The translations under genes and the position numbers were made by a program. 64,000 nt of DNA, from NCBI RefSeq assembly GCF_031180975.1, contig NZ_JAPSLI010000001.1:51511-115510 (forward strand), in the 5' to 3' direction. The notes under the pieces were generated by a model. That model did no database searches and was not told where the DNA came from. It worked only from the letters and a program-made list of their open reading frames with translations. This document shows positions 18,195 to 28,008 of the stretch, in pieces; the first letter of the stretch is position 1, and each line of letters opens with the position of its first letter. This stretch comes from Microbacterium sp. (GTDB lineage: Bacteria > Actinomycetota > Actinomycetes > Actinomycetales > Microbacteriaceae).

Positions 18195-18284
18195 GATCTC
18201 CTCCTCGAGCGGGAGCCTCACCGTCGAGGCTCCGGATGGTGATCCCACGGTAGGAAGGGTCGAAGACACCGACGAGAGCAGCTT

Positions 18285-18317
18285 TTTCACATCCTGAAGC
18301 CTGTTCAGATGGTGAAA
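18285..18317. promoter_or_regulatory. 33-bp palindromic operator upstream of the E1 operon
   Basis: TTTCACATCCTGAA and TTCAGATGGTGAAA are inverted repeats (11 of 14 pairs) separated by GCCTG. The site is about 90 bp before the E1 alpha start and 31 bp after the IclR stop. It is the likely target of the IclR protein encoded next to it. Confidence 0.6.
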
Positions 18318-18347
18318 TCGCCGCCGCGAGCCGGGGCGTCGAAGAGG

Positions 18348-19124
18348 TCAGACCGGGAATTGCCCGAAGCGCTCCGCGCCGAGCTGCAGGGAGAGCCGTC
18401 CGGCGACGCCGCGCAGCTTGCGCACCACCTCGGGCACGTCGACGTCGCGGTGCTCGGTGGGGACCGACACCGCCAGGGACGCGGTCACCCCCGGTGCGCT
18501 CACCGGCACGGCGATGCAGGTGTGGCCGATCGCGTACTCCTCGCGCTCCAGCATCCAGTCGCCGGCGCGCTCCAGCTGGCCGAGCAGCGCGCGGCGATCG
18601 CGGATCGTGTGCGGGGTGAGCTCGCCGAGCGGATGCCGGGACAGGTAGTCCAGCCGCTCCTCGGCCGGAAGCTCTGCGAGGATCTGCTTGCCGAGGGCCG
18701 TGGCATGCGCGCTCTCATGCAAGCCGACCCACAACTCCACCCGGGGGCTGCGGCGCCCGTCGACGATGTCGACGAGGTGCACCTCGCCGTCGGAGTAACG
18801 GGAGAGGTAGGCGGTGACGCCGGTCTGGTCGGTGACCGTGTTGAGGGCGTCACGAACCCGGGCGAGGAACACCCCGCGACTGCCGCTGGTCGCCGCGAAG
18901 CCGGGGAACCGCGGACCGAGCACGACGCCGTCCGGCTCGTGTGCCAGGTACCCCTCGTGCACCAGGGTGCGGACGAGGTTGTACGCGGTCCCCGTCGTCA
19001 GGCCGGATGCCGTCGCGAGCGCCTTCACGGGCATGGGCCGGGAGGAATTGGCGACGATGTCGACCAGCGAAAGGGCGCGCTGAACGGAGCCGATCAGGGT
19101 CTGCTCGCGCTCGGGGGTCGTCAT
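18348..19124 (-). CDS. IclR-family transcriptional regulator
   Basis: This 258-residue protein has an N-terminal winged helix (about 12-70; VKALATASGLTTGTAYNLVRTL) and a C-terminal IclR effector domain (about 85-250; HESAHATALGKQILAELP, then YAIGHTCIAVPV). Effector domains of this kind bind small organic acids. The gene lies directly upstream of the E1 operon on the same strand, with a strong palindrome between, so it probably regulates that operon in response to its substrate. GAGAGG precedes the ATG. Confidence 0.93.
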   Translation of the reverse strand: MTTPEREQTLIGSVQRALSLVDIVANSSRPMPVKALATASGLTTGTAYNLVRTLVHEGYLAHEPDGVVLGPRFPGFAATSGSRGVFLARVRDALNTVTDQTGVTAYLSRYSDGEVHLVDIVDGRRSPRVELWVGLHESAHATALGKQILAELPAEERLDYLSRHPLGELTPHTIRDRRALLGQLERAGDWMLEREEYAIGHTCIAVPVSAPGVTASLAVSVPTEHRDVDVPEVVRKLRGVAGRLSLQLGAERFGQFPV

Positions 19125-19169
19125 CGATCACCTCTCGGGCAGGATCTTAGTCCTGCCCGGCGATCGTCG

Positions 19170-20237
19170 TCAGCGCGAGGCGCGGCCGCCGAGGGCGCGC
19201 TCGTCGCGTTGCCCGGTGGCATCCTGGCGCAGCTCCTTCGGCAGGGAGAACATCAGGTCCTCCTCCGCGGTGCGCACCTCTTCGACGTCGCGGTAGCCGG
19301 CACCGCTGAGGGCCTCGAGCACCTCGCGCACCAGCACCTCGGGCACCGACGCGCCGCTGGTGACGCCGACGGTGCGGACGCCGTCGAGCCACTCCTGCTG
19401 CACCTCGTCGGCGTAGTCCACCCGGTACGCCGCCTTCGCGCCGTACTCCAGCGCCACCTCGACGAGGCGCACGCTGTTGGACGAGTTCGCGGAGCCGACC
19501 ACGATGACCAGGTCGGCCTGCGCGGCGACCTTCTTGATCGCCACCTGACGGTTCTGGGTGGCATAGCAGATGTCGTCGGACGGCGGGTTGTGCAACTCGG
19601 GGAACCGCGTGCGCAGCCGGTTGACCGTCTCCATCGTCTCGTCGACCGACAGCGTGGTCTGCGACAGCCAGACCACCTTCGAGGGGTCGCGCACCTGGAC
19701 GGTGTCGGCCTCTTCCGGCGAGTTCACGATCGTGACGTGGTCGGGCGCCTCCCCCGCTGTGCCCTCGACCTCCTCATGACCCTCGTGACCGATGAGCAGG
19801 ATCTCGAAGTCGTCGCGGGCGAAGCGCACCGCCTCGCGGTGCACCTTGGTGACCAGCGGGCAGGTGGCGTCGATGGCGTGCAGGCCGCGGTCGGAGGCGG
19901 CGTTCACCACCGCGGGCGAGACGCCGTGCGCACTGAACACGACGTGCGCGCCTTCCGGCACTTCGTCGACCTCGTCGACGAAGATCGCCCCCTTGCCCTC
20001 GAGCTCGGTGACGACGTGGATGTTGTGCACGATCTGCTTGCGCACGTACACGGGCGCGCCATAGCGCTCCAGCGCCTTCTCCACGGCGACCACGGCGCGG
20101 TCGACGCCGGCGCAGTATCCCCGCGGCGCGGCGAGCAGCACGCGCTTCGCGCCGTCCACCGGCAGATCGCGCAGGGGCTCGGTTCTGCGGGCGCGGGGAA
20201 GCCGCGGAACGGGCAGCGAAACGGCGGTCGGAGTCAC
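19170..20237 (-). CDS. ispH: 4-hydroxy-3-methylbut-2-enyl diphosphate reductase
   Basis: This 355-residue protein catalyses the last step of the MEP isoprenoid pathway. The three iron-sulfur Cys are in [10 protein letters not shown] (about 41-50), [14 protein letters not shown] and [10 protein letters not shown]; substrate-binding His occur at QIVHN and FSAHGVSP, and TSGASVPE closes the fold. The N-terminal 28 residues before the core are extra and an internal start is possible. It is divergent from the amylase-pullulanase gene. Confidence 0.97.
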   Translation of the reverse strand: MTPTAVSLPVPRLPRARRTEPLRDLPVDGAKRVLLAAPRGYCAGVDRAVVAVEKALERYGAPVYVRKQIVHNIHVVTELEGKGAIFVDEVDEVPEGAHVVFSAHGVSPAVVNAASDRGLHAIDATCPLVTKVHREAVRFARDDFEILLIGHEGHEEVEGTAGEAPDHVTIVNSPEEADTVQVRDPSKVVWLSQTTLSVDETMETVNRLRTRFPELHNPPSDDICYATQNRQVAIKKVAAQADLVIVVGSANSSNSVRLVEVALEYGAKAAYRVDYADEVQQEWLDGVRTVGVTSGASVPEVLVREVLEALSGAGYRDVEEVRTAEEDLMFSLPKELRQDATGQRDERALGGRASR

Positions 20238-20292
20238 CCTTCGAGTCTATCGGCGGCCCGATGACAGAGCGCTGGGAGCGGTGAGCCCCATA

Positions 20293-20306
20293 TGCAAGCG
20301 CTTCCC
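20293..20306. promoter_or_regulatory. LacI-type operator, upstream copy (imperfect)
   Basis: TGCAAGCGCTTCCC shares the left half and centre of the perfect site 65 bp downstream but has a degenerate right half. The pair may allow looping. It is also 56 bp from the ispH start on the other strand. Confidence 0.5.
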
Positions 20307-20357
20307 GAGTGACATCCGCTCCACATCCGCTCCCAGGCACTAGTCGAGCGACCTTTC

Positions 20358-20396
20358 TGCAAGCGCTTGCATCGGGTCGGTGACCCTTGCTAACGT
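20358..20396 (+). promoter_or_regulatory. amylase-pullulanase promoter with LacI-type operator
   Basis: TGCAAGCGCTTGCA (20358-20371) is a perfect 14-bp palindrome of the LacI/MalR class. It overlaps a -35 TTGCAT (20367-20372), followed after 18 bases by TGC-TAACGT (extended -10 at 20391-20396). The start codon is 58 bases further on. The layout predicts repression relieved by maltose or starch breakdown products; no LacI-family gene is in the window. Confidence 0.65.
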
Positions 20397-20454
20397 GCAG
20401 CTGACCCTCCCCCCGCTGTCGGCACGCCGTCGTGCCCGATCCCTGGAGTCGAAG

Positions 20455-23400
20455 ATGACCAAGAGTCCGCTGCTGCGGCGCCTGCTCGCCACCGCCTCAC
20501 TCGGGGCGCTCGCCGCCACGGCCCTCGTCGCCTCGCCGCTGACCGCGACGCCGGCCGCCGCGGAGACCCGCACTTTCGCCCTCGTCGGCGATCTGCAGTC
20601 CGAGCTCGGCTGCCCCGGCGACTGGCAGCCCGACTGCGCGGACACCGATCTGGCCGCCACGGAGACGGCCGGACTGTACGCCGCCGAGTTCACGGTCCCG
20701 GCCGGATCCTGGCAGTACAAGGTCGCGGTCGACGACGGCTGGGACGAGTCGTACGGCCTCGACGGCGGCAGGGACAACATCCCGCTCGTTCTGGAGGGCC
20801 CGAGCCGGGTGAAGGTCGTGTTCGACGACACCACGCATCGCGTGGGGCTCGAGCTGCTCAGCATCCGCGGCGGATACGACGACGCGACCGACGCCGGCCT
20901 CGTCGCCGCACCGGTCAGGCAGCCCGGCGCCGGCAATGTCTTCTACTTCGTGATGACCGACCGGTTCGCGAACGGCGACACCGCCAACGACCGGGGCGGT
21001 CTCGAGGGCGACCGCCTCGTCACCGGGTTCGACCCCACCGACAAGGGCTTCTACCAGGGCGGCGACATCCAGGGGCTCCGCGACCGGCTGGACTACATCG
21101 CCGGGCTCGGGACGACGGCGATCTGGCTCACGCCCAGCTTCCTGAACCGCCCGGTGCAGGGCACCGGCGACAGCGCCAGCGCGGGATATCACGGCTACTG
21201 GGTCACCGACTTCACCCGGATCGACCCGCACCTCGGCACCAACGAAGAGCTCGCGGCGCTCATCGACGAGGCGCACGCCAAGGGCATGAAGGTGTACTTC
21301 GACATCATCACCAACCACACCGCCGACGTCGTGGACTACGCCGAGAAGACCTACTCCTACGTGCCGCAGTCCGAGAAGCCGTACCGGGACGCGGACGGCA
21401 ACACGTTCGACCCGGCCGAGCACGCCGGCACCGACTCGTTCCCCACCCTCGACCCCGCCACGAGCTTCCCCTACACGCCGGTGATCGCCGAGCAGGATGC
21501 CGACCTGAAGGTCCCGGCCTGGCTGAACGACCCGACGATGTACCACAACCGCGGCAACTCGACCTGGTCGGGCGAATCCGTCACCTACGGCGACTTCGAC
21601 GGCCTGGACGACATCATGACCGAGCATCCGCAGGTCGTCGACGGCTTCGCCGACGTCTACCAGGCGTGGGTGGATCTGGGCATCGACGGCTTCCGCATCG
21701 ACACCGTGAAGCACGTGAACTTCGAGTTCTGGGAGGAGTGGACCGCCCGGCTGAGCACGCACGCCGAGTCGCGCGGCCGCGACGACTTCTTCATGTTCGG
21801 CGAGGTGTACGACGCCGACCCTGTGAAGCTGTCCCCGTACGTCCGCCGCACCGACATGGACTCGGTGCTGGACTTCACCTTCCAGGCGCAGGCGACCGGC
21901 TTCGCGGCCGGCAACTCGGCCAAGGGCCTGTCGTCGTTGTTCGCCGGCGACGACTACTACACGACGCCCGACTCGTCCGCGAGCGCGCTGCCGACGTTCC
22001 TGGGCAACCACGACATGGGCCGCATCGGCTCGTTCCTCGCCTCCACCGACGCTCCCGTCCAGCGTGACGAACTGGCGCACGAGCTGATGTTCCTCACCCG
22101 CGGGCAGCCGGTGGTCTACTACGGCGACGAGCAGGGCTTCGCCGGCCTCGGCGGAGACAAGAGCGCCCGCCAGACCCTGTTCGCGAGCCAGGTCGACGAG
22201 TACACCTCCCAGCCGCTCGTCGACGGCACCACCGCCGGCAGCGTCGACCGCTACGGCACCGACGCCGCCCTCTATCAGCACATCTCGGCGCTCGCGGAGT
22301 TGCGCCGCGCCCACCCCGCCCTCGCGGAGGGTGCACAGATCGAACGTCACGCCGACAGCGGCGCCGGCGTCTACGCGTTCAGCCGCGTCGACCGCGACGA
22401 GAAGATCGAGCATCTGGTCGCGGTGAACAACACGGCCGCCGCGAAGACGGTCACGATCCCGACCCTGACCGCCGGCGGACGATTCAGCCCGCTGTACGGC
22501 ACCGACGCCGCCGTCACGGCGGCCGCAGACGCCTCCGTGTCCCTGACCGTGCCGGCCCTCGGCGCCGTGGTGCTGCGCGCCGACCGCGCCGTCACCGCCC
22601 CGGCACAGCCGGAGATCACCGTCTCCGCGCCCGCCGCGGGTGCAGGCGACAACGGGGTGTCGGCGGTCACGGCATCCGTCCCCGACGCCTGGTCGGAGAC
22701 GACGTTCTCCTGGCGAGTGGCGGGTGGCGAATGGCATCCCCTGGGCACCGCGGAGGACACCACCCCGCGCGTCTTCCACGACACCGCCGGGCTCGCGCCG
22801 GGCACGCTCGTCGAGTACCGCGCCGTGAGCGTCGACGCGGCGGGGACCCGCGTCGCGGCATCCGGATATGCCAGCGTCGGAAACGCCGTCAACCTCGTCG
22901 AGGAGGAGGAGCCGGAGCAGCCGATCGACCTGGTCACGGTGCCGGGCACCCACAACGCCGAGATGGGCTGTGCGGGAGACTGGACGCCCGGCTGCGAGCA
23001 GGCGAAGCTCACCCTCGGCACCGGCGGCGTGTACACCGGCACATTCGACCTGCCGGCCGGCGACTACGAGTACAAGGTGGCGCTGAACGGCTCGTGGACG
23101 GTGAACTACGGCGCGGGCGGCGTGCAGGACGGCCCCAACGTGCCGTACCACCATGCCGGCGGACCGATCACCTTCTACTGGGATTCCCGGTCGCACCAGA
23201 TGACGTCCACGGCCGAGGGGCCCATCGTGACGGTCCCCGGCTCCTTCCAGTCGGAGGCCGGCTGCCCGGGAGACTGGGCGCCGGAGTGCCTGGCGACGCT
23301 CATGTTCGACGGCGATCGCGACGGCATGTACGAGTACTCCACCGCGCAGCTCCCGACCGGCGCATACGAGGCGAAGGTGGCGCACGGCCTCGGCTGGAGC

Positions 23401-26220
23401 GAGAACTACGGCGTCGACGGCGTGCCCGGCGGGGCGAACTACCGGTTCAGCGCCACGGACGGCAAGACGGTCACGTTCCGCTACACCCTGGCCACGCACG
23501 TGCTGGAGATCCTCGTCGACGACCCGCCGCTGCCCGGCACGGGCGAACTGCGCGCGCACTGGATCGACGCCACCACCATCGCCTGGCCGCGCGCGCTGCT
23601 CGGCACCGACGCCGCCGCCACGCTGACCTGGACGCTGGAGAATTCCGCCGACGCCGGTCTGGAGATCGCCGACGGGAACGTGACCGGTGGGGACGACCCC
23701 GTGACGCTGACGCTGTCCCCCGACGGGCTCACCGAGGCGCAGCTCACCCGCTTCCCCGCGCTCGGCGGCGACCGCTACCTCGCCCTCACCCTCGGCGAGA
23801 AGGACAGGAGCGCACTGGGCAGGTTGCTCACCGGGCAGTTGGCCGTGGCGCAGCGGGATGCCGGCGGCGAGCTCACCGCGTATACCGGGGTGCAGGTCCC
23901 AGGCGTGCTCGACGACCTGTACGCGGCCGCGGCCGCGGATGCCGACCTGGGCGTGACCTGGGCGGGCAAGCGCCCCACGTTCGCACTGTGGGCGCCGACC
24001 GCTCAGACCGCGGCTCTGCAGGTGTTCGCCGGCGACGGCGACCCGGTCGTGCTCCCGGCATCCGTCGACCCGGCGTCGGGTGTCTGGACCGTCGCCAAGC
24101 CGAAGATCGGCGACGCCCCGGTGACGCAGGGCGCCGAGTACCGCTGGCTGGTCGACGTGTACGCGCCCACCACCGGGCGGATCGAGAGCAACTCGGTCAC
24201 CGACCCCTACTCCGTCGCGCTCACCGTGAACTCCGAGCGCTCCGTCGCGATCGACCTCGATGATCGGAAGTGGCAGCCACGCATCTGGCGCGACACCGAC
24301 GCGCCGGTGATCGCGCGGGACGTCGACCGGGCTATCTACGAGCTGCACGTACGCGACTTCTCGATCGGTGACGCCACCGTCGCCGCCGAGGAGCGCGGCA
24401 CCTACCGCGCGTTCACGCGCGACTCCGCGGGCACTGCGCAGCTGCGTGAGCTGGCCGACGCCGGCATCAACACCGTGCACCTGCTGCCGACGTTCGACAT
24501 CGCCACGATCGAGGAGCGCCGCGACCAGCAGGCGGTGCCCGACTGCGACCTGGCGTCGTTCGCCGGGGATTCCGCCGAGCAGCAGGAGTGCGTCGCGGCG
24601 ACGGCCTCCGCGGACGGGTTCAACTGGGGCTACGACCCGTACCACTACCAGGCGCCGGAGGGCTCGTACGCCGTCGACCCGGACGGCGGCGCGCGCGTGC
24701 GCGAGTTCCGCGAGATGGTCGGCGCGCTGCACGCCACCGGCCTGCAGGTGGTGCTCGACCAGGTGTACAACCACACCGCCGAGTCTGGTCAGGGCGAGCG
24801 CAGCGTGCTGGACCGACTCGTGCCCGGCTACTACCACCGGCTCAGCCCGACCGGCACGGTGGAGACCTCCACCTGCTGCCAGAACGTCGCGACCGAGCAC
24901 GCCATGGCCGAGAAGCTGATGGTCGACTCCGTCGTGCTGTGGGCGTCCCAGTACCACGTCGACGGGTTCCGGTTCGACCTGATGGGGCACCACTCGAAGC
25001 AGAACATGCTGGCCGTCCGTGCTGCGCTCGACGAGCTCACCCTGAAGAAGCACGGCGTGGACGGCAGGGCGATCCACCTGTACGGCGAGGGCTGGAACTT
25101 CGGCGAGGTGGCCGGCAACGCGCTGTTCGAGCAGGCCGCACAGGGTCAGCTCGGCGGCACCGGCATCGGGACGTTCAGCGACCGGCTGCGCGACGCCGTG
25201 CACGGCGGCAGTCCGGTGAACGCCTCCTCCACGTTCGTGCAGGGCTTCGGCACGGGCCTCGGCACCGACCCGAACGGGCGGGAGGGCACGGCGTCGCAGG
25301 AGGAGCAGCTGCGCGACCTTGCGCACCAGACCGACCTGGTCAAGCTGGGTCTGGCCGGGAACCTGCGTCACTACGAGCTGGAGACCGCCGACGGCACCGT
25401 CGCGCGCGGCGACGAGATCGACTACCGGGGTGCACCGGCCGGCTACGCCGATGAGCCCGAGGAGATCATCACCTACGTCGACGCGCACGACAACCAGACG
25501 CTGTACGACCTGGCCGTGATGAAACTGCCGCAGGACACCCCGATGGACGACCGGGTCCGGATGAACACGCTGCAGCTCGCCACCGTCGCGTTCAGCCAGA
25601 CGCCCGCGTTCTGGCACGCCGGCACCGAGCTGCTGCGCTCGAAGTCGCTCGACCGCAACAGCTACGACTCCGGCGACTGGTTCAACCGGATCGACTGGAC
25701 CGGGAAGGAGTCGACCTTCGGGTCGGGTCTGCCGCCGGCGGCCGACAACGAGGCCAAGTGGCCGGTGATGGCGCCGCTGCTGGCCGACCCGGCGCTGAAG
25801 CCCGGACCGGACGACATCGCCGCCGCGGAGGGCGCCGCGCTCGACCTGTTGCGGGCGCGGTCCGGCATCCGGCTGCTGCGCCTGGGTGACGCCGCGGCGA
25901 TCACACAGAAGGTCTCCTTCCCGGGCAGCGGTCCCGGCGCCACCCCCGGCCTGATCACCATGCTGATCGACGACACGAAGGGCGCCGAGGCGGACGCCAT
26001 GCTGGACGCGGCGCTGGTGGTGTTCAACGCCTCCCCCGAGGCCGTCAGCCAGCAGGTCGAGGGTCTCGCGGGGCGCGCGTTCACGCTCAACGAGGTGCAG
26101 GCGGACGGTGCGGATGCCGTCGCCGCGACCGCCACGTGGGATGCCGCGTCCGGCACGGTGACGATCCCCGCGCGCACCGCCGTGGTGTTCGTGCAGCAGC
26201 AGGGCGCGGGCGTGCCGTAG
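20455..26220 (+). CDS. secreted amylopullulanase: alpha-amylase and pullulanase in one chain
   Basis: The ATG at 20455 gives 1921 residues with a signal peptide (about 1-36, cleavage near ATPAAAE). Order: an X25-type starch module (LQSELGCPGDW, about 45); a GH13 alpha-amylase (about 160-730) with nucleophile Asp in GFRIDTVKH (about 415), acid Glu in FGEVYD (about 448) and Asp in GNHDMG (about 518); two more X25-type modules (EMGCAGDW about 833, SEAGCPGDW about 932); pullulanase accessory domains and CBM48 (about 1170); and a pullulanase GH13 with YELHVRDFS, VYNHTAESG, Asp in GFRFDLMGHHS (about 1507), Glu in YGEGWN (about 1544) and Asp in VDAHDNQ (about 1677). Both triads are intact. It should cut alpha-1,4 and alpha-1,6 links of starch, glycogen or pullulan outside the cell. 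No sortase motif is present. Confidence 0.95.
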   Translation: MTKSPLLRRLLATASLGALAATALVASPLTATPAAAETRTFALVGDLQSELGCPGDWQPDCADTDLAATETAGLYAAEFTVPAGSWQYKVAVDDGWDESYGLDGGRDNIPLVLEGPSRVKVVFDDTTHRVGLELLSIRGGYDDATDAGLVAAPVRQPGAGNVFYFVMTDRFANGDTANDRGGLEGDRLVTGFDPTDKGFYQGGDIQGLRDRLDYIAGLGTTAIWLTPSFLNRPVQGTGDSASAGYHGYWVTDFTRIDPHLGTNEELAALIDEAHAKGMKVYFDIITNHTADVVDYAEKTYSYVPQSEKPYRDADGNTFDPAEHAGTDSFPTLDPATSFPYTPVIAEQDADLKVPAWLNDPTMYHNRGNSTWSGESVTYGDFDGLDDIMTEHPQVVDGFADVYQAWVDLGIDGFRIDTVKHVNFEFWEEWTARLSTHAESRGRDDFFMFGEVYDADPVKLSPYVRRTDMDSVLDFTFQAQATGFAAGNSAKGLSSLFAGDDYYTTPDSSASALPTFLGNHDMGRIGSFLASTDAPVQRDELAHELMFLTRGQPVVYYGDEQGFAGLGGDKSARQTLFASQVDEYTSQPLVDGTTAGSVDRYGTDAALYQHISALAELRRAHPALAEGAQIERHADSGAGVYAFSRVDRDEKIEHLVAVNNTAAAKTVTIPTLTAGGRFSPLYGTDAAVTAAADASVSLTVPALGAVVLRADRAVTAPAQPEITVSAPAAGAGDNGVSAVTASVPDAWSETTFSWRVAGGEWHPLGTAEDTTPRVFHDTAGLAPGTLVEYRAVSVDAAGTRVAASGYASVGNAVNLVEEEEPEQPIDLVTVPGTHNAEMGCAGDWTPGCEQAKLTLGTGGVYTGTFDLPAGDYEYKVALNGSWTVNYGAGGVQDGPNVPYHHAGGPITFYWDSRSHQMTSTAEGPIVTVPGSFQSEAGCPGDWAPECLATLMFDGDRDGMYEYSTAQLPTGAYEAKVAHGLGWSENYGVDGVPGGANYRFSATDGKTVTFRYTLATHVLEILVDDPPLPGTGELRAHWIDATTIAWPRALLGTDAAATLTWTLENSADAGLEIADGNVTGGDDPVTLTLSPDGLTEAQLTRFPALGGDRYLALTLGEKDRSALGRLLTGQLAVAQRDAGGELTAYTGVQVPGVLDDLYAAAAADADLGVTWAGKRPTFALWAPTAQTAALQVFAGDGDPVVLPASVDPASGVWTVAKPKIGDAPVTQGAEYRWLVDVYAPTTGRIESNSVTDPYSVALTVNSERSVAIDLDDRKWQPRIWRDTDAPVIARDVDRAIYELHVRDFSIGDATVAAEERGTYRAFTRDSAGTAQLRELADAGINTVHLLPTFDIATIEERRDQQAVPDCDLASFAGDSAEQQECVAATASADGFNWGYDPYHYQAPEGSYAVDPDGGARVREFREMVGALHATGLQVVLDQVYNHTAESGQGERSVLDRLVPGYYHRLSPTGTVETSTCCQNVATEHAMAEKLMVDSVVLWASQYHVDGFRFDLMGHHSKQNMLAVRAALDELTLKKHGVDGRAIHLYGEGWNFGEVAGNALFEQAAQGQLGGTGIGTFSDRLRDAVHGGSPVNASSTFVQGFGTGLGTDPNGREGTASQEEQLRDLAHQTDLVKLGLAGNLRHYELETADGTVARGDEIDYRGAPAGYADEPEEIITYVDAHDNQTLYDLAVMKLPQDTPMDDRVRMNTLQLATVAFSQTPAFWHAGTELLRSKSLDRNSYDSGDWFNRIDWTGKESTFGSGLPPAADNEAKWPVMAPLLADPALKPGPDDIAAAEGAALDLLRARSGIRLLRLGDAAAITQKVSFPGSGPGATPGLITMLIDDTKGAEADAMLDAALVVFNASPEAVSQQVEGLAGRAFTLNEVQADGADAVAATATWDAASGTVTIPARTAVVFVQQQGAGVP

Positions 26221-26255
26221 GCCCCGGTCGCGTCCGCCCCGCGCGTTATCCTGTA

Positions 26256-26285
26256 GCCGCCCCCTTCCCGACCGAAGGGGGCGGC
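26256..26285 (+). terminator. 12-bp perfect hairpin after the amylopullulanase gene
   Basis: GCCGCCCCCTTC and GAAGGGGGCGGC pair perfectly around a 6-nt loop, 36 bases after the stop codon and 34 before the xseA start. No T-tract follows. Position favours termination of the long upstream transcript. Confidence 0.6.
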
Positions 26286-26318
26286 GCCGCGTCCGCGCCA
26301 CCCGACCGACAGGATCCG

Positions 26319-27596
26319 ATGACCGTCTTCGAAGCCGCCGCCGTTCCCGGCGAGCCGCCGCCCGCGGACTCGGTCGCCCCTCGGGACTCCCGGCCGGACG
26401 CGCCGACCTCGATCGCCCGCCTGAACGCGACGATCCGCGACTTCATCACGCAGTGGGGCACCGTGTGGGTCGAGGGCGAGATCACGTCCTGGAACCTGCG
26501 GGCGGGGAACGTGTTCGCGCGGCTGAAGGACACCCGCTCCGATGCGCAGATCTCGATCCGGGTGTGGTCGAGCGTACGGCCGCGGATCCCCGCCGACCTC
26601 GCGGTCGGCGATCACGTGGTCGCGGCGGTGAAGGCGGACTACTTCGTCAAGGGCGGCGACTTCAGCTTCATCGTCTCGGCGATGAAGCACGTCGGGCTCG
26701 GCGACCAGCTGGAGCGTCTGGAGCGCCTGCGCGCGCAGCTGCGCCAGGAGGGCCTGTTCGATCCGCGCCGCAAGAAGGCGCTGCCGTTCCTGCCGCACTG
26801 CATCGGGCTGATCACCGGGGAGCGGTCGGACGCCGAGAAGGACGTGCACCGCAACGCCGAGTTGCGCTGGCCGCAGGTGCGCTTCCGCACCGAGTACGCC
26901 GCCGTGCAGGGCGACCGGTGCGTGCCCGAGACGCTCGCCGCCCTCAAGCGGCTGGATGCCGACCCCGAGGTCGACGTGATCATCATCGCCCGTGGCGGCG
27001 GCGACCCGCAGACCCTGCTGGGCTTCAGCGACGAGCGGCTGGTGCGCGCCGTGGCGGCCGCCTCCACTCCGGTGGTCAGCGCCATCGGGCACGAGAACGA
27101 CCACCCGCTCCTCGACGACGTGGCCGACCTGCGTGCGTCGACTCCGACCGATGCCGCCAAGCGCGTCGTGCCGGATGTCGGCGAGCAGCGCGCGCTCATC
27201 GCGCAGTTGCGCTCGCGCGCCACCACCAGAGTGCGCCAGCGCGTTGCGCACGACATCGCCCAGCTGGAGCAGCTGCGCTCGCGGCCCGTGTTGCGCTCCC
27301 CCGACCCGATCATCGAGGGGCGGGCGCAGGAGGTGTGGCTGCTCGCGTCGCGCGGCCGGGAGACGGTGACCAGGCGCGTGGACGCCGCCCAGCGCACGAC
27401 CGCCGAACTGCGCGCCTCGCTGCGGGCGCTGTCCCCGGCCGCCACGCTGGCCCGCGGGTACGCGATCGCGCATCTGGACGGCGGCGTGATCCTCCGCGAC
27501 GCCGCCGACGCCCCGACCGGCGCGGCACTGACCATCACGGTCGACCGGGGCTCGCTGCGCGCCCGATCCGAGGGCGAGATCCCCGAAGACGCCTGA
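26319..27596 (+). CDS. xseA: exodeoxyribonuclease VII large subunit
   Basis: The ATG at 26319 gives 425 residues. The OB-fold (about 30-130; [14 protein letters not shown]) is followed by the catalytic domain with [35 protein letters not shown] and [22 protein letters not shown], then a coiled coil. With XseB it degrades single-stranded DNA. xseB follows after a palindromic repeat element, an unusual insertion between two subunit genes. Confidence 0.96.
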   Translation: MTVFEAAAVPGEPPPADSVAPRDSRPDAPTSIARLNATIRDFITQWGTVWVEGEITSWNLRAGNVFARLKDTRSDAQISIRVWSSVRPRIPADLAVGDHVVAAVKADYFVKGGDFSFIVSAMKHVGLGDQLERLERLRAQLRQEGLFDPRRKKALPFLPHCIGLITGERSDAEKDVHRNAELRWPQVRFRTEYAAVQGDRCVPETLAALKRLDADPEVDVIIIARGGGDPQTLLGFSDERLVRAVAAASTPVVSAIGHENDHPLLDDVADLRASTPTDAAKRVVPDVGEQRALIAQLRSRATTRVRQRVAHDIAQLEQLRSRPVLRSPDPIIEGRAQEVWLLASRGRETVTRRVDAAQRTTAELRASLRALSPAATLARGYAIAHLDGGVILRDAADAPTGAALTITVDRGSLRARSEGEIPEDA

Positions 27597-27660
27597 CCCC
27601 GCCTCCCCGCGTCCCGGCATCCTTCCCCCATCCTTCCCGGCATCCATCCCCCTTTCCCGG

Positions 27661-27728
27661 CTTTGGGGCGGATTCTCGCGTTTGGGGCGGGTTTCTCCCG
27701 CCCCAAACGCGGAATCCCGCCCCAAACG
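27661..27728. repeat. nested palindromic element, copy A
   Basis: An inner 14-bp stem (GCGTTTGGGGCGGG at 27678-27691 with its complement at 27697-27710, loop TTTCT) sits within an outer stem (TTTGGGGCGGATTC at 27662-27675 with 27712-27726, one bulged base). A second copy is at 46241-46306. Upstream, 27597-27660 holds degenerate CATCC/CCTTTCCCGG-type repeats and no gene. Confidence 0.8.
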
Positions 27729-27771
27729 GCTCGGTGAGGGCGCCGATCCGGCGGGCGATAGGATGGAGGGC

Positions 27772-28008
27772 GTGACCGCGCCCAACGACACCCCCGTCGA
27801 AACGCTGTCGTTCGAGGCGGCGCGCGATGAGCTGGTCCGCGTGGTCGCCGAGCTCGAACAGGGCGCCCCGACCCTCGAGCAGTCCCTCGCCCTCTGGGAA
27901 CGCGGCGAGGCGCTCGCCGCCCGCTGCGAGGAATGGCTGCTCGGCGCGAAGCGCCGACTGGATGCCGCCCGCGATGCGGCATCCGCTCCTGGCGAGGACG
28001 ACCGATGA
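27772..28008 (+). CDS. xseB: exodeoxyribonuclease VII small subunit
   Basis: The family core [18 protein letters not shown] followed by [18 protein letters not shown] is present. The start is uncertain: GTG at 27772 gives 78 residues, ATG at 27763 gives 81; neither has an ideally spaced ribosome site. It is an all-helical subunit that binds the XseA coiled coil. The stop overlaps the start of the next gene (ATGA). Confidence 0.93.
   Translation: MTAPNDTPVETLSFEAARDELVRVVAELEQGAPTLEQSLALWERGEALAARCEEWLLGAKRRLDAARDAASAPGEDDR

Noticed and set aside
20497..26301. A 1934-codon open frame antisense to the amylopullulanase gene
   Set aside because: It is a by-product of the high GC content and codon bias of the sense gene; its product is Arg/Val/Gly-rich without any domain, while the sense strand has full enzyme motifs.
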